A DNA stretch of 64,000 nucleotides from Arachis hypogaea (lineage: Eukaryota > Streptophyta > Magnoliopsida > Fabales > Fabaceae), in contig NC_092045.1 in NCBI RefSeq assembly GCF_003086295.3, positions 21,674,890 to 21,738,889 on the forward strand, given 5' to 3'. The notes beneath the pieces were generated by a model, which made no database searches, was not told where the DNA came from, and saw only the letters and a list, made by a program, of their open reading frames with translations. The translations under genes were made by a program, and so were the position numbers. This document shows positions 22,102-34,348 of this stretch, one piece after another. Position 1 is the first letter of the stretch. The number at the start of each line of letters is the position of its first letter.

Positions 22102-22720
22102 ATTTTTTCACACTTAAACACTAGCATGTCCTCATGCTATAATACTAATAAAGAGGATGAAGGAAGTTTACTATGCAAACCATTCACACTTATTATATAC
22201 AATTATCTAATTCTACCTACTATTTACATGCTTGGTTAGAATCAAATAATTTTCAAGATGCAACAAGCAAAGTAGGTAAAGATGTATCATCAAATAATTC
22301 AATCCCATTAATCAACCGAGTTCTTAAAAGATAATTATATACTTGCAAGGTCCTATAATAGTTGAAACAGAGAACTGAGTAATTGAATCCTCACCGGATG
22401 TGTTTAAACTCTTGTCGCTCTAGTGTATAGGTTTAATCGCTCAATTCTCTTTCAACCTTACTTTCTAAAACTTGTTCTTCTTCTAACAATCAACAAATAT
22501 TCAGGCATGCACACAGTTATCAAGAGGACTTTAGAGGGTTGTAACTGAAGCTAGGGACAAGATAAGGATGTTTATGGTCAAGTGGATTTAAAATTTGAAT
22601 CTTTGATTAGCTTAAACATCTACCTAACCTATAACAACCTATTTAATATGATGCAATCTAACCACCAATTATTCACTTTTTCCTACACATTCATGCATTC
22701 TTTCCCATTCACATCACATA
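22102..22720 (-). other. Element D internal region, 3' segment
   Basis: Non-coding sequence resembling 6584-7150 of B, including the phrase caacaaatattcaggcatgc and a degenerate terminal purine tract (GTTTAAGTGTGAAAAAAT, 22102-22119). E is inserted after 22720. Confidence 0.65.
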
Positions 22721-24010
22721 TGTAACACCCTACCATACAGAGTCTTATGCTTAAGTCATAATTCAGAGATGGCAAGGTATTACGACCTCTAAAATAAAAA
22801 TTTAATACATATAGTAGTAGGAATGATTGATTATAACTAGGAGCCTTTGTAGAAAAAGGGGTGAACAAAAACCATCGCAACTCTAAAGCGCAACACTCCG
22901 ATCGACAACGTAACGAACAAGGATAACCAACGCGAGATTATATATATACAAAGGAGTGTCAAAAACAGGAATATCAAGACTCAAGATCCGGCTGCGAAGA
23001 TAACCGGTCCGAGCATAGCAATATATACATATGATAAAAAAAATAAGGAAAACCCCAAAGGAAACCCAAAGGGACACAAATACATAAAACCTATTCTCCA
23101 AAATTCTCCCAAAAGAGGAGTCATCACAGTTTGTATTATTTAATGGAGATAAAAGTATCTAAACAAAACATATAAACCAAAACATAGCCCCGAGAACAAA
23201 GGATCTTCGCAAATCTAGAAGTCTCCAGCATGCATCAGCGGGGCACCTCACGTCCTGCATCTGAAAACCACAAAATCCGCATGGGTGAGAACCAGAGGTC
23301 CCCAGCATGGTAACAGCTTCCACATATATAATACATAATAATAGAGGAAAGCCGAAGGCAATCCTAGAACTTCCTCCAGATAATATCAAAGCTTATAATC
23401 AAGCTAAACCATAAAGGACATCTGACTAAAGATACTTCAGTCTAACTAATACTTCCCTTTCCAATTCCTTCAAACCTCCCAACCACCAGCAGGAGTATAA
23501 TGTAGCAAACACAGTTATATCAAGCAAGAAATATGCAATTAGGAACAAGTAAGGCATTTAGACAATTAGCAAGTAATATGCAGTCAAATAGGCAATCTCA
23601 AACAATTCATATAGTATGCATATGATGAATGACTGTCCCTAGTGGCTGATGATATCATCTGTCGGTTATAGAGCCAACCCGACAAGTCCTGGTAGCTAAC
23701 CATTGGACTGTCCCTCTGTCACGCATCCCCAACTCGAGTTATACTCGTTATAAACTTGATCATAACCATGATCAGTATCCATCACCCTCACTGGTGAATA
23801 TTTACGGGGGCGAGCTCATCCGGGTCACAGTGCCCGGCCACACTTATGACATAGGGTCAAAAGAGTATCAAGTCTCAACCTGGAGCATGTGGTGGCTAGC
23901 TACTGCTACTACCCAGGGAAACTCGTATCTCCGATAGTGGAAGTGCAAATCACAATTATCAATAATTCAGCATAAACATGCATGAATTCTCATCCATGGA
24001 TCAACATCCA

Positions 24011-24165
24011 TATCAGCCATTCCGGCTCACGGTTAAATCCATAACCAGCCAATATTCATAGCATACACAGCTATTCCGGCTCATAGTTCAGTCCAGAACC
24101 AGCCAATATTCATAGCATACACAGCTATTCCGGCTCACGGTTCAATCCAGAACCAGCCAATATAT
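24011..24165. repeat. 54-bp tandem triplication in element E 3' LTR
   Basis: The phrase attccggctca...gaaccagccaatatt recurs at 24019, 24073 and 24127. The other LTR carries the same three copies at about 32330-32480. Confidence 0.85.
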
Positions 24166-24423
24166 AAACAATTACGGCCCTTCGGCCAATGGCATAACCA
24201 GCACTTCCACCACCATCCTCCGCATCTCACATAATCATGCTTGATCCCCAATGATCATTCATTTTTCCCTTGCTTCACTCGCAAGTTACCTCATTCTCTA
24301 GCCCCTTTTTAATAGCTAGGCATGTCATATTGATTTAAGATATAAGTGGTGAGATCGGAGGCTTAGAAGTATGAAATTTGGCTTTTAAAACTCAAAAATC
24401 AACTTTGGGATGAAGACAGGTCC

Positions 24424-24721
24424 ACGCGTACGTGCACTCCACGCGCACGCGTGGATGGCCTCAAAAACTCATCGACGTGCAAGCGTCATGCACGCTAACA
24501 CGTGGATTAAAAATTTGCCAATCGACGCGTACGCGTCAACCACGCGTACGCGTGGGCGTTCTCGTGCCCCAGACACAACACTGGCACAGTTCTGGCATAA
24601 CTCTCTGGAAAATGGCTGGGCATTGGGTGCAGCACAATCGGCGCGCCCCCGCACATCACGCTCACGCGTGGATGGCATTTTCGGGAAGAACGGCGCGCAC
24701 GCGCCAAGTGCGCCCACGCGC
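24424..24721. repeat. Paired CGCG-dyad array in element E 3' LTR (5 pairs)
   Basis: Pairs start at 24424/24441, 24475/24492, 24525/24542, 24641/24658 and 24693/24710, all offset exactly 17 bp. Spacing between pairs is 51, 50, 116 and 52 bp. The clearest unit is ACGCGTACGCGT, caacc, ACGCGTACGCGT at 24525. The other LTR keeps only the last pair (32706/32723) and one half of the fourth. Confidence 0.9.
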
Positions 24722-26309
24722 AAGGGGTCATTCTGCTAAAAATTTTCTAAGTTAAAAGCTGCAGAATTCACCAATTTAAACCCCAATCTTCCAACGGACA
24801 TAACTTTCTCATTTTAAATCGTTTTTCACCCGTTCTTCGAACGGCATGGACACCCCGGATCCAATTTCATTTCTAAATAGATTTGGCACAAAACAGAGAT
24901 CCGTAGTCCAAGTTATGTCCCATTAAAGTATGCCCAAAAACCAGATTTTTCATAAAAACCACAAAGTGCCATTTTCAAACAAGCCATTTCCAACTCTTTT
25001 CAAAATCAATCAAAACATGCCATTTTCATCCCTTTTCTTTGAAATCAATCAAAATATATCAAATTCAACATCAAGCCTCCTCAACTCACACATTGAGACT
25101 TTACCACAAATTACAGAATCACTATCTCATCATTTTAACCCACTTCACCCAAGTGGCTCAAACTCAAACATATTGACATATCATATACTCTTTCTCATGC
25201 CAATTATCAACAACACCAATTCCACTAAATCATCATTGTACACAATCAATATCATACTCACCATAAACATGGTTCAACCCACAATTCAACCATAACTAAT
25301 CACCATGCATATATCACAACATGCATATTTCTCATACCTCATACCACCAAGGCATCATTAATCATCATTACATATATGACCAAATCATATATATCAATAA
25401 TTCAACAACATCAACCATTCAATGCCTATCTTTGGGCCTCTAGCCTAAGTATTTCCTACCACATTACATATTAGATATGGGAAACCGAACCATACCTTAG
25501 CCGATTTTCTCAAGCTCCACCGGAGCACTTCCAAACCACTTATCCACAAGCTCTCAAGGCCTCAACACCTCCAAGAACAGATTTTTCACCACCAAACCCT
25601 TTCCAAGCTTTTCAAAATCACCAATCAAGCTCCAATATCCACACACACACAACCTAAGCCACAACCATCATACCCATACACAACATCTCAAAACCCAAAC
25701 ATCATAAAATCACAAATCACACTAGGGTTGAGAATCTTACCACACCCAAGGTCCAAGGAGACAGGATTAACCTTCTCCTTCAAGAGAGTTGGGTCCTATA
25801 ACATCAAAGAATCCAAAATCTCAACATTTCACCCATGAAACTCGAAAATAGGGCTGGAATTTCGAACAGCAAAATGTGGCTTACCTCAATATTAATTGTA
25901 TGGATTTTGTAGAGCTCTCCGCAGTGAACGCGTGGCCGCAAACGGAGCGGCAATCGGAGCTCTAGATCAAAAGTTATGGTGGTTTGAAGATCAACCAAGG
26001 GAGAGAACTTGAGAGAGTGTTCTTCCTCCCTTTCTCTCTAATTTCAGCGTGTTTGAGTGTGTTGTGAGGAGAGAGAGTGCTGAAAACTAGGGTTTTGGTT
26101 TAGTCATGTTGGGCCAAGGGCCCACTTTGGGTCCGTTTAGCCCGGTTTGGCCCGTTTGGTCCAATCTTGGTCCGAATTCTATAAAATTGGTACCAAAATT
26201 CTCGTCTCAATATCCTCTATCACATTTAGCCACAAAAATCACATTTTGGGCTTTCTAGAATAAATTCTCATTTATGGGTTAATTAGCCGTTAATTAACCG
26301 GGTTTTACA

Positions 26310-26325
26310 TTCTACCCACCTAATT
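26310..26325 (-). promoter_or_regulatory. Element E polypurine tract
   Basis: Minus strand AATTAGGTGGGTAGAA directly before the 3' LTR start TGTAAAACCCGG. Confidence 0.8.
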
Positions 26326-26345
26326 GGGAATTTTGCCCACAAAAT

Positions 26346-29300
26346 TCAAATGCAATTACCTGAGAATAAATGCGGATAATCCGTTCGCATCTCCGACTCA
26401 AGTTCCCAAGTGTGTTCCTCAACACCGCCTCGACTCCATGCCACTTTGACTAATGAAAGCTCTTTTCCACGCAACCGTTTGATACTAGTGTCATCAATTC
26501 TGACCGGAGCCACTGGAAGCGTCAAATCTTCCCTCAACTGAACCGACTCAGGTTCCAACACATGGCTAGCATCAGGAGTGTACTTCCGAAGCTGCGACAC
26601 GTGAAACACGTCGTGCAGGTACGAAAGATGAGGTGGTAGAGCCATCCGATACGCCACCGGTCCAATCCTCTCCAGGATCTGAAATGGACCAATGTATCGA
26701 GGATTCAACTTCTTTGCCTTAATCGCCCTACCTACTCCCGTGGTCGGAGTAACCTTAAGGAAAGCATGATCTCCTTCCTCAAATTCTAAGGGCTTTCGCC
26801 TCTGATCGGCGTAACTCTTTTGACGACTCTGCGCCGTAAGCATCCTATCACGGATTTTCTTGACTTGTTCAGTAGTTTCAGCTATCATTTCCGGCCCTAA
26901 CAAGCTTTTCTCTCCAGCTTCATACCAACATAGCGGAGATTGACATTTCCTCCCATACAAGGCCTCATACGGAGCCATTCCAATGCTCGCATGATAGCTA
27001 TTATTGTATGCAAACTCCACTAATGGCATATACCGATCCCAACTTGCCGGTTGGTCCAAAACACACGCTCTCAACATATCCTCTAGTGTTTGGATCGTCC
27101 TCTCGGATTGACCATCTGTTTGAGGATGGTAAGCCGTGCTCAAGCTTAATCGGGTTCCAAAAGCTTTCTGAAATGCACCCCAAAACCTTGAAGTGAAACG
27201 AGGATCTCTATCAGAGATTATAGTAGCAGGTACACCATGAAGTCTCACAATCTCCTTTATGTATAACCGTGCTAGCTCCTCAAGGGTGTAGGTCATCCGA
27301 ATGGGTAAAAAGTGAGCTGACTTCGTCAGTCGGTCCACAATCACCCAAATAGCATCAAAACCAGCCCTAGTCCTTGGCAATCCAGACACAAAGTCCATTG
27401 CAATACTTTCCCACTTCCATTGTGGAATCTCTAAAGGTTGTAACATCCCGGAAGGTCTTTGATGTTCAATCTTTACCTTTTGACAAGTTAAGCACTTTGA
27501 TACATATTCCGCCACATCATTCTTCATACCCGGCCACCAGAACATTGCCTTTAAATCATGGTACATCTTAGTACTTCCCGGGTGAATGGAGAATCCGCTT
27601 TTGTGTGCCTCCTTTAAAATATCTTGCCTCAAAGTGCCAACATCCGGCACAATGATCCTACCTTTGAATCTCCATAACCCATCTTTTTCTTCTGACACTC
27701 TCCACCGTTTTCCTTGCTCAATAGCCGGTAACACCTTCCATAACGCTTCATCATTTTGATGAGCCTTTAGGAGTTCGGACTTAAAATCACTTGAGATCTC
27801 TAATTGGCTCAAACACAAAGTTCCGGATACTTCTTGAGCACCAATTTTCAGACTCTCAAATCCCTTGAGCAACTTCTCCTCTTGAAGCATCATCCAAGTC
27901 GCATATAACGACTTCCGACTTAACGCATCTGCCACTACGTTCGCCTTTCCCGGATGGTAATGCAACTCAAAGTCGTAGTCCTTCAACAATTCCATCCAGC
28001 TTTTCTGTCTCATATTAAGCTCTTTCTGATCAAAGAGGTACTTCAAGCTCTTATGATCAGAGAAAACTTGGAACTTAACCCTATAGAGGTAATGCCTCCA
28101 CACCTTCAAGGCAAACACAACTGCAGCGAGTTTCAAATCGTGCGTAGGGTAACTAACTTCATGAGGTCTCAACTGTCGTGAGGCATACGCCACCACATTA
28201 TGATGCTGCATCAGCACGCACCCTAGACCCTTCAATGAGGCATCACAATACACCTCAAATGGCTCATTCGGCTCGGGTAACACTAACACAGGTGCAGTGG
28301 TCAACTTTTTCTTCAATGTCTGAAAGCTCTCCTCGCACTCAGGAGTCCAAACAAACGGAGTGTCTTTGCAGGTTAACTTTGTCATTGGCAAAGCTATCTG
28401 TGAAAAGCCCTTGATAAACCTTCGGTAATAGCCAGCTAAACCCAGAAAACTCCTTATCTCCATCACGGTGGTTGGTTGCTTCCAATCCATCACAGCCTCC
28501 ACCTTAGTTGGATCTACGGCTATTCCCTTCTTACTCACCACATGGCCCAAAAACTTCACCTCACTCTTCCAAAACTCGCACTTAGACAGTTTTGCATAAA
28601 GTTTCTTCTCCTTTAGAATCTGCAACACGGTCCTCAAGTGTTCCGCATGCTCTTCTTCAGTCTTGGAGTAAATCAGTATGTCATCAATGAAGACAACAAC
28701 GAATTTATCCAAAAACGGACGGAAAACTCTATTCATGTAGTCCATAAACACTGCAGGAGCGTTAGTCAACCCGAAAGACATTACAGTGTACTCGTAATGA
28801 CCATAACGAGTCCTGAAAGCGGTCTTAGGGATATCCTCACCCCTCACCCTTATCTGGTGATAACCGGATCGCAAATCGATCTTGGAGAAAACTCGAGCTC
28901 CTTGTAACTGATCCATGAGATCATCAATTCTCGGCAATGGGTACTTATTCTTTATTGTAACCTTGTTCAGCTGCCTGTAATCCACACAGAGCCGCATACT
29001 CCCATCCTTCTTCTTCACCAGTAACACTGGAGCACCCCACGGAGAGACACTTGGTCGTATAAAATTCTTTCCCAACAAATCCTCTAACTGAGACTTTAGC
29101 TCGTTCATCTCTAACGGTGACATCCTATAAGGAGCACTTGAGATTGGTCCCGCCCCGGGCACCAATTCAATAGCAAACTCAACCTCTCGGTTAGGTGGAA
29201 ACTCATCAATATCATCAGGAAACACTTCCGGAAACTCACACACAACCGGAATCTGCTCCAACCTTTGATCATCACCCGAAACACCCGCGATTAACAACAG

Positions 29301-29618
29301 GATACCCTGACATTCAACACCAGAACAGTTCACCATCATCGAATTCAAATAATAATTATTCACCACGACCGGCCCTTCAGTATCTTCCGGCATAAAGTAC
29401 ACCGACTTTGTAGAACAATCTAGCAGAACATGGTTCTTAGATAACCAGTCCAATCCCAAGATAAGATCAAGACCAATCATCGATAAGCAGACTAAATTAT
29501 GAACAAAATCACGCTGCTTGAACCTAAAGGAAACTTCTGGGCATCCTAGCCTAGTTACCATGGCTTCATGGGTAGCATTGTACACTCTTAGATCGTAACC
29601 TAAAGTTACAATCTTCAA
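26346..29618 (-). CDS. Element E pol: protease end, RT, RNase H, integrase, chromodomain
   Basis: A 1090-residue frame, in the same frame as gag and separated from it by one TGA (29619-29621). The protease end has [10 protein letters not shown] near residue 55. RT spans about 170-350 ([31 protein letters not shown], catalytic FIDDILIYS near 320). RNase H is about 445-570 ([38 protein letters not shown]). Integrase has a zinc-binding H/C motif ([19 protein letters not shown]) and a DDE core ([17 protein letters not shown], and Glu in [13 protein letters not shown]), about 680-900. A chromodomain-like C-terminus ([13 protein letters not shown]...[11 protein letters not shown]) would guide insertion into heterochromatin. 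All catalytic residues are present. Confidence 0.95.
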   Translation of the reverse strand: MKIVTLGYDLRVYNATHEAMVTRLGCPEVSFRFKQRDFVHNLVCLSMIGLDLILGLDWLSKNHVLLDCSTKSVYFMPEDTEGPVVVNNYYLNSMMVNCSGVECQGILLLIAGVSGDDQRLEQIPVVCEFPEVFPDDIDEFPPNREVEFAIELVPGAGPISSAPYRMSPLEMNELKSQLEDLLGKNFIRPSVSPWGAPVLLVKKKDGSMRLCVDYRQLNKVTIKNKYPLPRIDDLMDQLQGARVFSKIDLRSGYHQIRVRGEDIPKTAFRTRYGHYEYTVMSFGLTNAPAVFMDYMNRVFRPFLDKFVVVFIDDILIYSKTEEEHAEHLRTVLQILKEKKLYAKLSKCEFWKSEVKFLGHVVSKKGIAVDPTKVEAVMDWKQPTTVMEIRSFLGLAGYYRRFIKGFSQIALPMTKLTCKDTPFVWTPECEESFQTLKKKLTTAPVLVLPEPNEPFEVYCDASLKGLGCVLMQHHNVVAYASRQLRPHEVSYPTHDLKLAAVVFALKVWRHYLYRVKFQVFSDHKSLKYLFDQKELNMRQKSWMELLKDYDFELHYHPGKANVVADALSRKSLYATWMMLQEEKLLKGFESLKIGAQEVSGTLCLSQLEISSDFKSELLKAHQNDEALWKVLPAIEQGKRWRVSEEKDGLWRFKGRIIVPDVGTLRQDILKEAHKSGFSIHPGSTKMYHDLKAMFWWPGMKNDVAEYVSKCLTCQKVKIEHQRPSGMLQPLEIPQWKWESIAMDFVSGLPRTRAGFDAIWVIVDRLTKSAHFLPIRMTYTLEELARLYIKEIVRLHGVPATIISDRDPRFTSRFWGAFQKAFGTRLSLSTAYHPQTDGQSERTIQTLEDMLRACVLDQPASWDRYMPLVEFAYNNSYHASIGMAPYEALYGRKCQSPLCWYEAGEKSLLGPEMIAETTEQVKKIRDRMLTAQSRQKSYADQRRKPLEFEEGDHAFLKVTPTTGVGRAIKAKKLNPRYIGPFQILERIGPVAYRMALPPHLSYLHDVFHVSQLRKYTPDASHVLEPESVQLREDLTLPVAPVRIDDTSIKRLRGKELSLVKVAWSRGGVEEHTWELESEMRTDYPHLFSGNCI

Positions 29619-30809
29619 TCATAACTCATGGGCTTTCTCAAATGCAATGAATGAATGTGATGCTCCCGAATCAAATAAAGCATTTAAAGTTTGACCAACT
29701 ATCTCACAGTTACCTCGAATGAGTGTCTCAGATCTCTCAGCTCCTACAGCTGAAGTGGTGAACACCCGACCAGTCTGTTGTGCTTTTCCAGCACCTTGTT
29801 TCTGCTTCTCAGGACAATTTACGGCTTTATGCCCCGCCTTTCCACAAGTGTAGCACAAACCCCATCCGGCCTTGCATGGTGCTCCCGGATGGTGACTTCC
29901 ACACCTAGTACAAGCTTGATCATTCTGAGGTTGCTTCCCAAACTTCTTCCCTTGGAAATTGTTGTTGTTGCTGGGCCTCCTGAAAGAGCTTCCCCTCTTG
30001 AAAGACGGGCCTCTAGGTGAAAAGCTCTTCCTTCGATTCTGTGGGAATGAACCTTTGTGAATTCCTTTCTCAGCGGTTGCCCTTTTCACACACTCTTCAG
30101 CAACCCTACACTTGTTTACCAACTCGGAGAAAGTCCTAATCTCCATTGGTCCCACTGAACTGAAAATATCACTCCGGAGTCCTCCTTCATACTTAACACA
30201 CTTCCATTCCTCATATTCCACCGGAGTCCCTTGGCACATACGAGAGAACCTGAACAGCTCCTCAAACTTGTCAGTATAGTCTGATATGGACATGGTACCC
30301 TGCTTCAGCTGTAACAATTCAAGTTCCTTAGCCGTCCTAGCAGAAGTCGGAAAGTACATCTTATAGAACTCTTCTTGGAAGACATTCCAGGTGATATAAT
30401 CATCACCCTGCTGCAGAAGACGTCGGATACCTTGCCACCAATGCGACGCTTCACCGACAAGCATATAGGTAGCAAACTCGACACGCTGTCCTTCAGGCAC
30501 CACTTGCGCTTGCAGCGCTCGCTCTATAGCCTGAAACCATGTATCAGCCTCAGTCGGGCTAGCAGTTCCCTTGAACTTAGGTGGATTAACCTTCAAAAAG
30601 TTTGCCAGTGTCATCGGGCCCTGAACTCCACCTTCATCATTACCATGGTTGTTCATCTGTTGACCAAGAGCCTCAGCAGTGGCTTGCATAGCAGCAGCCA
30701 TGTTCTCCAACGCAGTCATAAAGTTCACCGGGTCATTAGGGTTATTCTCTGGTGCACGAGCGTTAGTACGACCTCTCGCACTACCTCTACCGCGTCCACA
30801 AGGCGCCAT
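29619..30809 (-). CDS. Element E gag with zinc knuckle and protease active site
   Basis: About 396 residues from the MAPCGRGRG start (30809). I prefer this to the methionine eight codons upstream because element G has the homologous MASCGRRRG start after a matching leader. The Gag domain covers about 80-240 (ADTWFQAIERAL, VGEASHWWQGI, EFYKMYFPTSARTAKELE). A basic Arg/Ser/Asn-rich stretch follows, then a zinc knuckle CYTCGKAGHKAVNC near 320 and the protease active-site motif FDSGASHSFI near 382. The frame stops at TGA 29619-29621 in the middle of the protease, and pol continues in the same frame. The stop may be a point mutation or might be read through. Confidence 0.93.
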   Translation of the reverse strand: MAPCGRGRGSARGRTNARAPENNPNDPVNFMTALENMAAAMQATAEALGQQMNNHGNDEGGVQGPMTLANFLKVNPPKFKGTASPTEADTWFQAIERALQAQVVPEGQRVEFATYMLVGEASHWWQGIRRLLQQGDDYITWNVFQEEFYKMYFPTSARTAKELELLQLKQGTMSISDYTDKFEELFRFSRMCQGTPVEYEEWKCVKYEGGLRSDIFSSVGPMEIRTFSELVNKCRVAEECVKRATAEKGIHKGSFPQNRRKSFSPRGPSFKRGSSFRRPSNNNNFQGKKFGKQPQNDQACTRCGSHHPGAPCKAGWGLCYTCGKAGHKAVNCPEKQKQGAGKAQQTGRVFTTSAVGAERSETLIRGNCEIVGQTLNALFDSGASHSFIAFEKAHEL

Positions 30810-31013
30810 CTGGTTCCTATACACACTAAACAATCGATATTAAGTTGATCAGTCTCAATATCGGAAGTCTAGTGCTTCAAAGTCCCAAATGCATGCTCAT
30901 GAACGTTTATGCCAATTATATCAAGCAGATATACTAATAGAACATAACACACACACACAGAGAATGCACAGAAGCATAATCAGTCCATTCCTCAGGCTCT
31001 ACAGGAATGAACT

Positions 31014-31025
31014 GCTCTGATACCA
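31014..31025 (-). promoter_or_regulatory. Element E primer-binding site, initiator Met-tRNA
   Basis: Minus strand TGGTATCAGAGC, complementary to the 3' end of plant initiator tRNA-Met, 3 bp inside the 5' LTR end at 31029. Confidence 0.92.
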
Positions 31026-31028
31026 AAA

Positions 31029-34000
31029 TGTAATACCCTACCATACAGAGTCTTATGCTTAAGTCATAATTCAGAGATGGCAAGGTATTACGACCTCTAA
31101 AATAAAAATTTAATACATATAGTAGTAGGAATGATTGATTATAACTAGGAGCCTTTATAGAAAAAGGGGTGAACAAAAACCATCGCAACTCTAAAGCGCA
31201 ACACTCCGATCGACAACGTAACGAACAAGGATAACCAACGCGAGATTATATATATACAAAGGAGTGTCAAAAACAGGAATATCAAGACTCAAGATCCGGC
31301 TGCGAAGATAACCGGTCCGAGCATAGCAATATATACATATGATAAAAAAAATAAGGAAAACCCCAAAGGAAACCCAAAGGGACACAAATACATAAAACCT
31401 ATTCTCCAAAATTCTCCCAAAAGAGGAGTCATCACAGTTTGTATTATTTAATGAAGATAAAAGTATCTAAACAAAACATATAAACCAAAACATAGCCCCG
31501 AGAACAAAGGATCTTCGCAAATCTAGAAGTCACCAGCATGCATCAGCGGGGCACCTCACGTCCTGCATCTGAAAACCACAAAATCCGCATGGGTGAGAAC
31601 CAGAGGTCCCCAGCATGGTAACAGCTTCCACATATATAATACATAATAATAGAGGAAAGCTGAAGGCAATCCTAGAACTTCCTCCAGATAATATCAAAGC
31701 TTATAATCAAGCTAAACCATAAAGGGCATCTGACTAAAGATACTTCAGTCTAACTAATACTTCCCTTTCCAATTCCTTCAAACCTCCCAACCACCAGCAG
31801 GAGTATAATGTAGCAAACACAGTTATATCAAGCAAGAAATATGCAATTAGGAACAAGTAAGGCATTTAGACAATTAGCAAGTAATATGCAGTCAAATAGG
31901 CAATCTCAAACAATTCATATAGTATGCATATGATGAATGACTGTCCCTAGTGGCTGATGATATCATCTGTCGGTTATAGAGCCAACCCGACAGGTCCTGG
32001 TAGCTAACCATTGGACTGTCCCTCTGTCACGTATCCCCAACTCGAGTTATACTCGTTATAAACTTGATCATAACCATAATCTGTATCCATCACCCTCACT
32101 GGTGAATATTTACGGGGGCGAGCTCATCCGGGTCTTTCACAGTGCCCGGCCACACTTATGACATAGGGTCAAAAGAGTATCAAGTCTCAACCTGGAGCAC
32201 GTGGTGGCTAGCCACTATTACTACCCAGGGAAACTCGTATCTCCGATAGTGGAAGTGCAAATCACAATTATCAATAATTCAGCATAAACATGCATGAATT
32301 CTCATCTATGGATCAACATCCATATCAGCCATTCCGGCTCACGGTTAAATCCATAACCAGCCAATATTCAAAGCATACACAGCTATTCCGGCTCATGGTT
32401 CAGTCCAGAACCAGCCAATATTCATAGCATACACAGCTATTCCGGCTCACGGTTCAATCCAGAACCAGCCAATATATAAACAATTACGGCCCTTTGGCCA
32501 ATGGCATAACCAGCACTTCCACCACCATCCTCCGCATCTCACATAATCATGCTTGATCCCCAATGATCATTCATTTTTCCCTTGCTTCACTCGCAAGTTA
32601 CCTCATTTTCTAGCCCCTTTTTAATAGCTAGGCATGTCATATTGATTTAAGATATAAGTGGTGAGATCGGAGGCTCACGCGTGGATGGCATTTTCGGGAA
32701 GAACGGCGCGCACGCGCCAAGTGCGCCCACGCGCAAGGGGTCATTCTGCTAAAAACTTTCTAAGTTAAAAGCTGCAGAATTCACCAATTTAAACCCCAAT
32801 CTTCCAACGGACATAACTTTCTCATTTTAAATCGTTTTTCACCCGTTCTTCGAACGGCATGGACACCCCAGATCCAATTTCATTTCTAAACAGATTTGGC
32901 ATAAAACAGAGATCCGTAGTCCAAGTTATGTCCCATTAAAGTATGCCCAAAAACCAGATTTTTCATAAAAACCACAAAGTGCCATTTTCAAACAAGCCAT
33001 TTCCAACTCTTTTCAAAATCAATCAAAACATGCCATTTTCATCCCTTTTCTTTGAAATCAATCAAAATATATCAAATTCAACATCAAGCCTCCTCAACTC
33101 ACACATTGAGACTTTACCACAAATTACAGAATCACTATCTCATCATTTTAACCCACTTCACCCAAGTGGCTCAAACTCAAACATATTGACATATCATATA
33201 CTCTTTCTCATGCCAATTATCAACAACACCAATTCCACTAAATCATCATTGTACACAATCAATATCATACTCACCATAAACATGGTTCAACCCACAATTC
33301 AACCATAACTAATCACCAAGCATATATCACAACATGCATATTTCTCATACCTCATACCACCAAGGCATCATTAATCATCATTACATATATGACCACATCA
33401 TATATATCAATAATTCAACAACATCAACCATTCAATGCCTATCTTAGGGCCTCTAGCCTATCTTAGGGCCTCTAGCCTAAGCATTTCCTACCACATTACA
33501 TATTAGATACGGGAAACCGAAACCATACCTTAGCCGATTTTCCCAAGCTCCACCGGAGCACTTCCAAACCACTTATCCACAAGCTCTCAAGGCCTCAACA
33601 CCTCCAAGAACAGATTTTTCACCACCAAACCCTTTCCAAGCTTTTCAAAATCACCAATCAAGCTCCAATATCCACACACACACAACCTAAGCCACAACCA
33701 TCATACCCATACACAACATCTCAAAACCCAAACATCATAAAATCATAAATCACACTAGGGTTGAGAATCTTACCACACCCAAGGTCCAAGGAGACAAGAT
33801 TAACCTTCTCCTTCAAGAGAGTTGGGTCCTATAACATCAAAGAACCCAAAATCTCAACATTTCACCCATGAAACTCGAAAATAAGGGCTGGAATTTCGAA
33901 CAGCAACATGTGGCTTACCTCAAGATTAATTGTATGGGTTTTGTAGAGCTCTCTGCGGTGAACGCGTGGCCGCAAACGGAGCGGCAATCGGAGCTCTAGA

Positions 34001-34343
34001 TCAAAAGTTATGGTGGTTTGAAGATCAACCAAGGGAGAGAACTTGAGAGAGTGTTCTTCCTCCCTTTCTCTCTAATTTCAGCGTGTTTGAGTGTGTTGTG
34101 AGGAGAGAGAGTGCTGAAAACTAGGGTTTTGGTTTAGTCATGTTGGGCCAAGGACCCACTTTGGGTCCGTTTAGCCCGGTTTGGCCCGTTTGGTCCAATT
34201 TTGGTCCGAATTCTATAAAATTGGTACCAAAATTCTCGTCTCAATATCCTCTATCACATTTAGCCACAAAAATCACATTTTGGGCTTTCTAGAATAAATT
34301 CTCATTTATGGGTTAATTAGCCGTTAATTAACCGGGTTTTACA
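31029..34343 (-). mobile_element. Element E 5' LTR with deleted CGCG array
   Basis: A 3315-bp copy of the 3' LTR. Relative to it, the segment equal to 24364-24662 (299 bp, most of the dyad array) is missing, with a 3-bp gct at both deletion edges. A 19-bp phrase (tcttagggcctctagccta) is tandemly duplicated near 33443-33480. Confidence 0.92.
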
Positions 34344-34348
34344 ACATA

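Larger units (their letters stand above)
22721..26309 (-). mobile_element. Element E 3' LTR
   Basis: A 3589-bp LTR with TG...CA ends (plus strand tgtaacacc ... ggttttaca). It contains a 54-bp tandem triplet (24011-24165) and the complete paired-dyad array (24424-24721). No coding function is seen; the long AT-rich frame at 24930-25295 is conserved in both LTRs only because they are copies. Confidence 0.92.
22721..34343 (-). mobile_element. Element E: near-complete Tekay/Del-type chromovirus (Ty3/gypsy)
   Basis: An 11.6-kb element with a perfect 5-bp target duplication (acata, 22716-22720 and 34344-34348). In element order: 5' LTR 31029-34343, initiator Met-tRNA primer site, gag-protease, pol ending in a chromodomain, polypurine tract, 3' LTR 22721-26309. 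The two LTRs are near-identical apart from a 299-bp deletion and a few small changes, so insertion is recent. Long LTRs, Met primer site and C-terminal chromodomain place it in the Tekay/Del lineage. Confidence 0.95.

Noticed and set aside
24930..25295. A 121-residue frame present at 24930 and again at 32943
   Set aside because: Conserved only because both positions are copies of the element E LTR; low-complexity composition and no known domain.
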